This document shows, one piece after another, positions 60,123 to 64,000 of a stretch of 64,000 nucleotides of DNA. The notes below the pieces were generated by a model that was not told the origin of the DNA, did no database searches, and saw only the letters and a program-made list of their open reading frames with translations. The stretch lies in contig JALWTD010000014.1 of the NCBI GenBank assembly GCA_027082925.1, forward strand, positions 320,393 to 384,392, given 5' to 3'. This DNA comes from Flavobacteriaceae bacterium. Its GTDB lineage: Bacteria; Bacteroidota; Bacteroidia; Flavobacteriales; Flavobacteriaceae. Every line of letters begins with the position of its first letter. Within the stretch, counting starts at the first letter, position 1. Position numbers and translations under genes: made by a program.

Positions 60123-61571
60123 TTGAAAATATTTGATAAATATATTTTAAAAAGCTTTTTAAAACCTTTTTTAGCTACCTTTTTTGTAGTGCTTTTTGTT
60201 TTGGTAATGCAAGCTCTTTGGCTTGCTTTTGATCAAATAGCCGGAAAAGGAATAGACCTTGTTTTTATACTAAAATTTCTAGGCTATCTTGCGTTAATAC
60301 TCACTCCTACTGCCCTACCTATAGGAATATTACTATCTTCAATTATGGCCTTAGGTACATTGGCTGAAAATTATGAGTTTGCCGCAATAAAATCTGCCGG
60401 TGTTTCACTAAAAAGAGTCATAAAACCTCTTGTTTTTTTAGCTATTTTGTTAAGTGCTGTTAATTTTGTGTTTTTAAATAACATTTATCCGTGGGCAACT
60501 TTAAAGCAAAAGAACTTATACTTAAATATGAAAAAGAAAAAGCCTGCATTGGCTTTGGTTCCGGGTGCTTTTAATACCGATATTCCCGGTTACAGTATTA
60601 AATTTGACGAAAAATACGGTCCGGAAGAAAATCTTTTAAAAAATGTACAAATAGCCGATTTAAGTAAAGGTAAAGGGAAAATAAAAGTAATAACCGCGAA
60701 AAAAGGAACCATTTCTACTGAAGAAGGCAGTAAGTATATGACACTTATTTTAGAAGATGGTTATTATTACGAAGATCATCTAAAAAAAATGATGACTATT
60801 GATGAAAGGGCTCATATGCCTGCTTCAAGAGCTACCTTTAAAAAATACATTATTAACATAGATATTTCTTCTTTTAATGATGATGAAAGCTTAAATCAAG
60901 AAAAAATAAAAGAGCATCACGGAATGCTTAGTATTTCACAATTAGACTCTATCTCAAAGAAAAATAAAATTGCCTACGATGCTTTTATTGAAAGCAGAGC
61001 TCGAAACTTTTACTTAACCATTGGAGCTAATAAAATATACGATTATCCTGATTCGCTTATTCATAAAAAATTAAAACCCGAAATATTAGAAAACTTTGTA
61101 CCAAAAAACCAAAAACTTGTCCTTAGCAATGCTATTCAAATACTAAAACGTGTTATGGATCGTAAAAAAAATCAGAAAAAAGGATTTAAAGATAAACGGA
61201 AGCTTTTAAACCTGTATGATTATGAATACAGCTATAGAATTTCTTTTGCTTTGGCTTGTTTGGTATTATTTTTTATTGGTGCACCACTAGGCTCAATTAT
61301 TAGAAAAGGAGGCTTTGGGTTGCCAATGGTTATGGCAATAACTATTTTTGTTATTTATTTCTTTATTTCTCAATTTGGGAAAAATCTAGCTGAAGAAAGT
61401 GCCATATCTTCTTTATTAGGCAGTTGGCTATCTACAATTATCCTTCTTCCTTTTGGTATTATGCTTACTGTAAGAGCTGCCAAAGGAATGGGTATTTTTA
61501 ATATCAATCTGTTTTTTGATAAAGTGCTGAACTTCTTCAAAAAGCTAAAACTCATCAAAAAAAATCCTTAA
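60123..61571 (+). CDS. LptF/LptG family permease
   Basis: This 482-residue inner-membrane permease of the YjgP/YjgQ family has three N-terminal helices, a large periplasmic beta-jellyroll (about 105-370) and three C-terminal helices. Start MKIFDKYILKSFLKPFLATF is the family N-terminus and uses a TTG codon. It exports LPS with LptB/LptC. Which of LptF or LptG it is cannot be decided by eye. It lies 5 bp after lolA and 3 bp before ribB. Confidence 0.92.
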   Translation: MKIFDKYILKSFLKPFLATFFVVLFVLVMQALWLAFDQIAGKGIDLVFILKFLGYLALILTPTALPIGILLSSIMALGTLAENYEFAAIKSAGVSLKRVIKPLVFLAILLSAVNFVFLNNIYPWATLKQKNLYLNMKKKKPALALVPGAFNTDIPGYSIKFDEKYGPEENLLKNVQIADLSKGKGKIKVITAKKGTISTEEGSKYMTLILEDGYYYEDHLKKMMTIDERAHMPASRATFKKYIINIDISSFNDDESLNQEKIKEHHGMLSISQLDSISKKNKIAYDAFIESRARNFYLTIGANKIYDYPDSLIHKKLKPEILENFVPKNQKLVLSNAIQILKRVMDRKKNQKKGFKDKRKLLNLYDYEYSYRISFALACLVLFFIGAPLGSIIRKGGFGLPMVMAITIFVIYFFISQFGKNLAEESAISSLLGSWLSTIILLPFGIMLTVRAAKGMGIFNINLFFDKVLNFFKKLKLIKKNP

Positions 61572-61574
61572 TAA

Positions 61575-62717
61575 ATGGAAACCACCACAAATAACATCAA
61601 ACTAAACACTATACAAGAAGCCATTGAAGATATCAAGAATGGAAAAATCGTAATTGTGGTTGATGATGAAAACAGAGAAAATGAAGGTGATTTTATAAGC
61701 GCCGCAGATAAAGTAACTCCTGAAATGATAAACTTTATGGCCACACACGGAAAAGGGCTTATTTGTGCACCTATTACCGAAAGCAGATGTAAAGAACTAG
61801 ATCTAGACTTAATGGTTGGTGTAAATACAGATCCGTTAGGTACCGCTTTTACCGTTTCTATAGATTACAACGGAAAAGGTGTAACTACCGGTATTTCTGC
61901 TAAGGATAGAGCAATTACCGTTAAATCGTTAACCGATAAAAATACAAGACCTCACGATTTGAGCAGACCCGGACATGTATTCCCTTTAAAAGCAAGAGAA
62001 GGTGGCGTATTACGAAGAACAGGGCACACAGAAGCTGCCATAGATTTGGCGAGATTGGCCGGGTTAACACCTGCTGGTGTTATTGTTGAAATTATGAATG
62101 ATGACGGTACAATGGCAAGATTACCTCAACTGGTAAAAATTGCTAAAAAGTTTGATTTAAAAATTATTTCTATCGAAGATTTAGTAGAATACCGCATGCA
62201 GCATGATTCTCTTATAGAACAGGTAGAAGATATGTTTATTCAAACACGTTTTGGAGAATTTAGATTGCGTGCTTATAAACAAACCACCAACAATCAAGTA
62301 CATTTAGCGCTAACAACAGGCACGTGGAATAAAGGTGATGAAATACTGGTAAAAGTAAACTCTGCCCTTATAAATAACGATATTCTAGGCACACTAACTA
62401 AAAACCCTGATGACAAATTAAAACGTGTTTTTGACGCTATTAATAATGAAGGTAAAGGTGCCATTGTATTTATAAACCAAGAAAATCAATCGTTCGATTT
62501 ACTCAATAGAATTGCCATTTTAAAAGAAAACCAACACCATCATAAAAACTACGCTCCAAATATTAAAATGGATGAGAAAGATTTTGGAATAGGTGCTCAA
62601 ATTTTACACGATTTAGGAATTACAAAACTACGTGTTTTATCTAACGCCAGCTCTTTTAGAAAACGAGTTGGAATGACTGGCTACGGTTTAGAAATTATTG
62701 AATATGTAACTTATTAA
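61575..62717 (+). CDS. ribB: 3,4-dihydroxy-2-butanone-4-phosphate synthase with degenerate GTP cyclohydrolase II domain
   Basis: This 380-residue protein with RibBA layout acts in riboflavin biosynthesis. The RibB half (1-205) is intact: DDENRENEGD (30-39), the substrate block TPEMINFMATHGKGLIC and RPGHVFPL with TGHTEAAIDLARLAG. The GCHII half (215-380) aligns to RibA without gaps, but the three zinc cysteines correspond to Leu265, Lys276 and Pro278. The catalytic RQEGRxIGL loop reads NQENQSFDL. The second activity is therefore predicted lost, so a separate RibA must exist elsewhere. No FMN riboswitch precedes it. Confidence 0.93.
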   Translation: METTTNNIKLNTIQEAIEDIKNGKIVIVVDDENRENEGDFISAADKVTPEMINFMATHGKGLICAPITESRCKELDLDLMVGVNTDPLGTAFTVSIDYNGKGVTTGISAKDRAITVKSLTDKNTRPHDLSRPGHVFPLKAREGGVLRRTGHTEAAIDLARLAGLTPAGVIVEIMNDDGTMARLPQLVKIAKKFDLKIISIEDLVEYRMQHDSLIEQVEDMFIQTRFGEFRLRAYKQTTNNQVHLALTTGTWNKGDEILVKVNSALINNDILGTLTKNPDDKLKRVFDAINNEGKGAIVFINQENQSFDLLNRIAILKENQHHHKNYAPNIKMDEKDFGIGAQILHDLGITKLRVLSNASSFRKRVGMTGYGLEIIEYVTY

Positions 62718-62733
62718 ATTTTGTGAAATTGCA

Positions 62734-63453
62734 ATGAAAAAAATATTAATATTTTGCTTCTGTAGTATTTTTATAAGTAGTTGCAACAAGCCTCATAAAT
62801 CGCTTCAAAAAAAGGAAAACAACCAAAAAAACAGTCATAAAGCGTTTGTGATTACCGGAAAAGTAAAAAACTTTTATACAAATACGGTTTACTTAAATAA
62901 AATTGATGAGTATACTATTTCTCCTGTAGATTCCTCACTAATATTAAACAATACGTTTACTTTTAAAGGCACCGTTGAATATCCGGAAAGATATGCTTTA
63001 ACCTTTAAAAATTATCCTGAAACCATTGTGTTTATTATTGAGAATAAAGATTTTACTATGCACATAGACCAAGAGCATGCACATGATTTTTATGTAGAAG
63101 GCTCTCCTCTTAATACAAAACTAAATGAGTATAAAACCGCATCAAAAAAATTATTTTCTAAAATTGAGGATTTATTTCCCGAGTTTCAAAAAGCACGTTT
63201 AGAAAACGATGTAAAAACACTAAATAAAATTGAAACGCAGATAAAAACTATTGAGAGCGAATTCACTAATTTCAGTTACCAATTTATTGAAAATCATAAA
63301 AACTCGTACCTATCGGCTATGTTATTAAGAGACCTTTTAAAATCTTCTTTAACAGATACCTCAAAAATTAAAAACAACTACAACTTACTTCCTGAAAATA
63401 TAAAAAAAGCGCCTGATGCTCAAAAAATAGCCGTTGCATTACACATACGTTAA
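62734..63453 (+). CDS. DUF4369 domain lipoprotein without thioredoxin domain
   Basis: This 239-residue protein has a lipoprotein signal (MKKILIFCFCSIFISSCNKP, lipid Cys near 17). DUF4369 spans about 38-130 (VITGKVKNFYTNTVYLNKID) and helices follow. In most relatives a TlpA/AhpC-type thioredoxin domain with CxxC follows, but here the gene stops where it should begin. It is either a natural short form or a truncation. Its stop overlaps the 3' end of the pepE gene by 15 bp. Confidence 0.8.
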   Translation: MKKILIFCFCSIFISSCNKPHKSLQKKENNQKNSHKAFVITGKVKNFYTNTVYLNKIDEYTISPVDSSLILNNTFTFKGTVEYPERYALTFKNYPETIVFIIENKDFTMHIDQEHAHDFYVEGSPLNTKLNEYKTASKKLFSKIEDLFPEFQKARLENDVKTLNKIETQIKTIESEFTNFSYQFIENHKNSYLSAMLLRDLLKSSLTDTSKIKNNYNLLPENIKKAPDAQKIAVALHIR

Positions 63454-64000
63454 AAAACTAAAATCTGTTTCGGGAGGCAACTCTAAAGGTGGTTTCCCCT
63501 TTTGAAATAACCGCGCCATTAAAGGACCTTTTAAGGTTACCTTATTTCTTTCTCCCAGCAACCAACTTCCTTCTCGTAAGCCAAGTACAGGTATAGCATT
63601 TAACGTATGAAACTCGTGAATACGTGTTTCTCTAGTTTCTCCCATATGAGTAGAATCCGGATTGGGATCTAAATAATGAGGATTAATATTAAAATTTATA
63701 AATCCGAAAGTATTAAAACTTGGAGGGTATACAATTGGCATATCGTTTGTGGTTTGCATAGTTAAACCGGCAATATTGCTTCCTGCACTTGTTCCAAAAT
63801 AAGGCACCCCATTTTCAACCACATTTTTAATTGCCGAAATTAATTTTTGTTCGTACAATTCTTTAACCAATAAAAAAGTATTTCCTCCGCCGGTAAAAAT
63901 ACCTTCAGCATTATTTACAGCGTCAACCATATTACGGTATTCATGAATTCCCTTAACCGAAATATGTATTTTTTCAAATGATTCCCGAGCAATTTGGGTG
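63439..64000 (-). CDS. pepE: Peptidase E (S51, dipeptidase E-like), 5' end outside window
   Basis: The open frame continues to base 64000, so the start codon lies beyond the window. The visible part carries FTGGGNTF, the nucleophile elbow YFGTSAGSN (catalytic Ser), HTLNAIPVLGLREGSWL and NPHYLDPNPDS. S51 peptidases hydrolyse Asp-X dipeptides or, in the cyanophycin branch, beta-Asp-Arg. The internal ATG at 63930 is not the real start, because upstream codons (KGIHEYRN) keep family-like sequence. Confidence 0.9.
   Translation of the reverse strand, partial: TQIARESFEKIHISVKGIHEYRNMVDAVNNAEGIFTGGGNTFLLVKELYEQKLISAIKNVVENGVPYFGTSAGSNIAGLTMQTTNDMPIVYPPSFNTFGFINFNINPHYLDPNPDSTHMGETRETRIHEFHTLNAIPVLGLREGSWLLGERNKVTLKGPLMARLFQKGKPPLELPPETDFSFLTYV

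Noticed and set aside
61560-61574. FMN riboswitch before ribB
   Set aside because: Only 3 bp separate ribB from the preceding permease gene, so there is no room for an aptamer.
1-64000. Insertion sequences, prophage, CRISPR array, toxin-antitoxin or defence island
   Set aside because: No transposase, integrase, phage structural gene, regular repeat-spacer array or known defence gene was seen on either strand. Gene content is housekeeping throughout.

Overview
The window reads as a chromosomal segment of a marine-type member of the Flavobacteriaceae (Bacteroidota). The evidence is its low GC content, promoters of the form TAnnTTTG (the Bacteroidota -7 element) in place of a classical -10 box, almost no Shine-Dalgarno sequences, and families typical of this group: a ccoN-ccoO fusion, 2TM-domain proteins, DUF4369, DUF4919, DUF3822, DUF2141 and a capnine-type alpha-oxoamine synthase. 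I see no insertion sequence, prophage, CRISPR array or rRNA. About 62 protein genes and two tRNA genes fill nearly all of it. The genes at both ends run off the window.

Region 1 (1-10774) is a respiration locus. On the minus strand lie ccoI (copper P-type ATPase), ccoS, fused ccoNO, ccoQ, ccoP, ccoG, ccoH, a TauE/SafE-like membrane protein and two tandem polyphosphate kinases 2. A divergent Crp/Fnr-type regulator sits at 10088. Three 14-bp inverted repeats of the form ATGAY-N4-GTCAT lie in its two regulatory gaps. Two of them sit about 32-33 bp upstream of -7 elements, as expected for class II activation. Region 2 (10790-13218) pairs an alpha-oxoamine synthase with a cysteine-synthase-like enzyme. 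Together they could make cysteate and condense it to the capnine (sulfonolipid) backbone. Region 3 (13289-31420) holds housekeeping genes: an oligopeptidase, YbaB, a RecD-like helicase, DUF3822-rsmD, a periplasmic foldase operon (three PpiC/SurA-related proteins plus MoxR), recQ, fmt, HU, YqgE, a class IV aminotransferase and tRNA-Met.

Region 4 (31434-43305) contains a TPR histidine kinase, tRNA-Gly(TCC), a rhomboid protease, a lipid A-type acyltransferase, glmM, rpsA, and a LytS/LytTR two-component system with 2TM domains. Region 5 (43550-53113) contains an EF-G paralogue that lacks the catalytic histidine, a glycosyltransferase-ECF sigma-Nramp-like overlapping operon, lipA, ung and mutS2. 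Between lipA and ung is a convergent gap with a sigma-54-like promoter, a palindrome and a terminator that could encode a small RNA. Region 6 (53213-64000) contains a MATE transporter, two peroxiredoxins (ahpC, tpx), dgkA, and the conserved ftsK-lolA-lptFG-ribB block. The RibB protein there carries a visibly dead GTP cyclohydrolase II half. A DUF4369 lipoprotein and a partial pepE end the window.

No wholly new multi-gene system stands out. The observations most worth a second look are the ATGAC-N4-GTCAT regulon of the cbb3 locus, the non-canonical EF-G2, the metal-site-less Nramp homologue coupled to a sigma factor, the candidate capnine locus, and the orphan promoter/palindrome/terminator unit at 50035-50178. 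All functional calls rest on motif recognition by eye. No database search was run.
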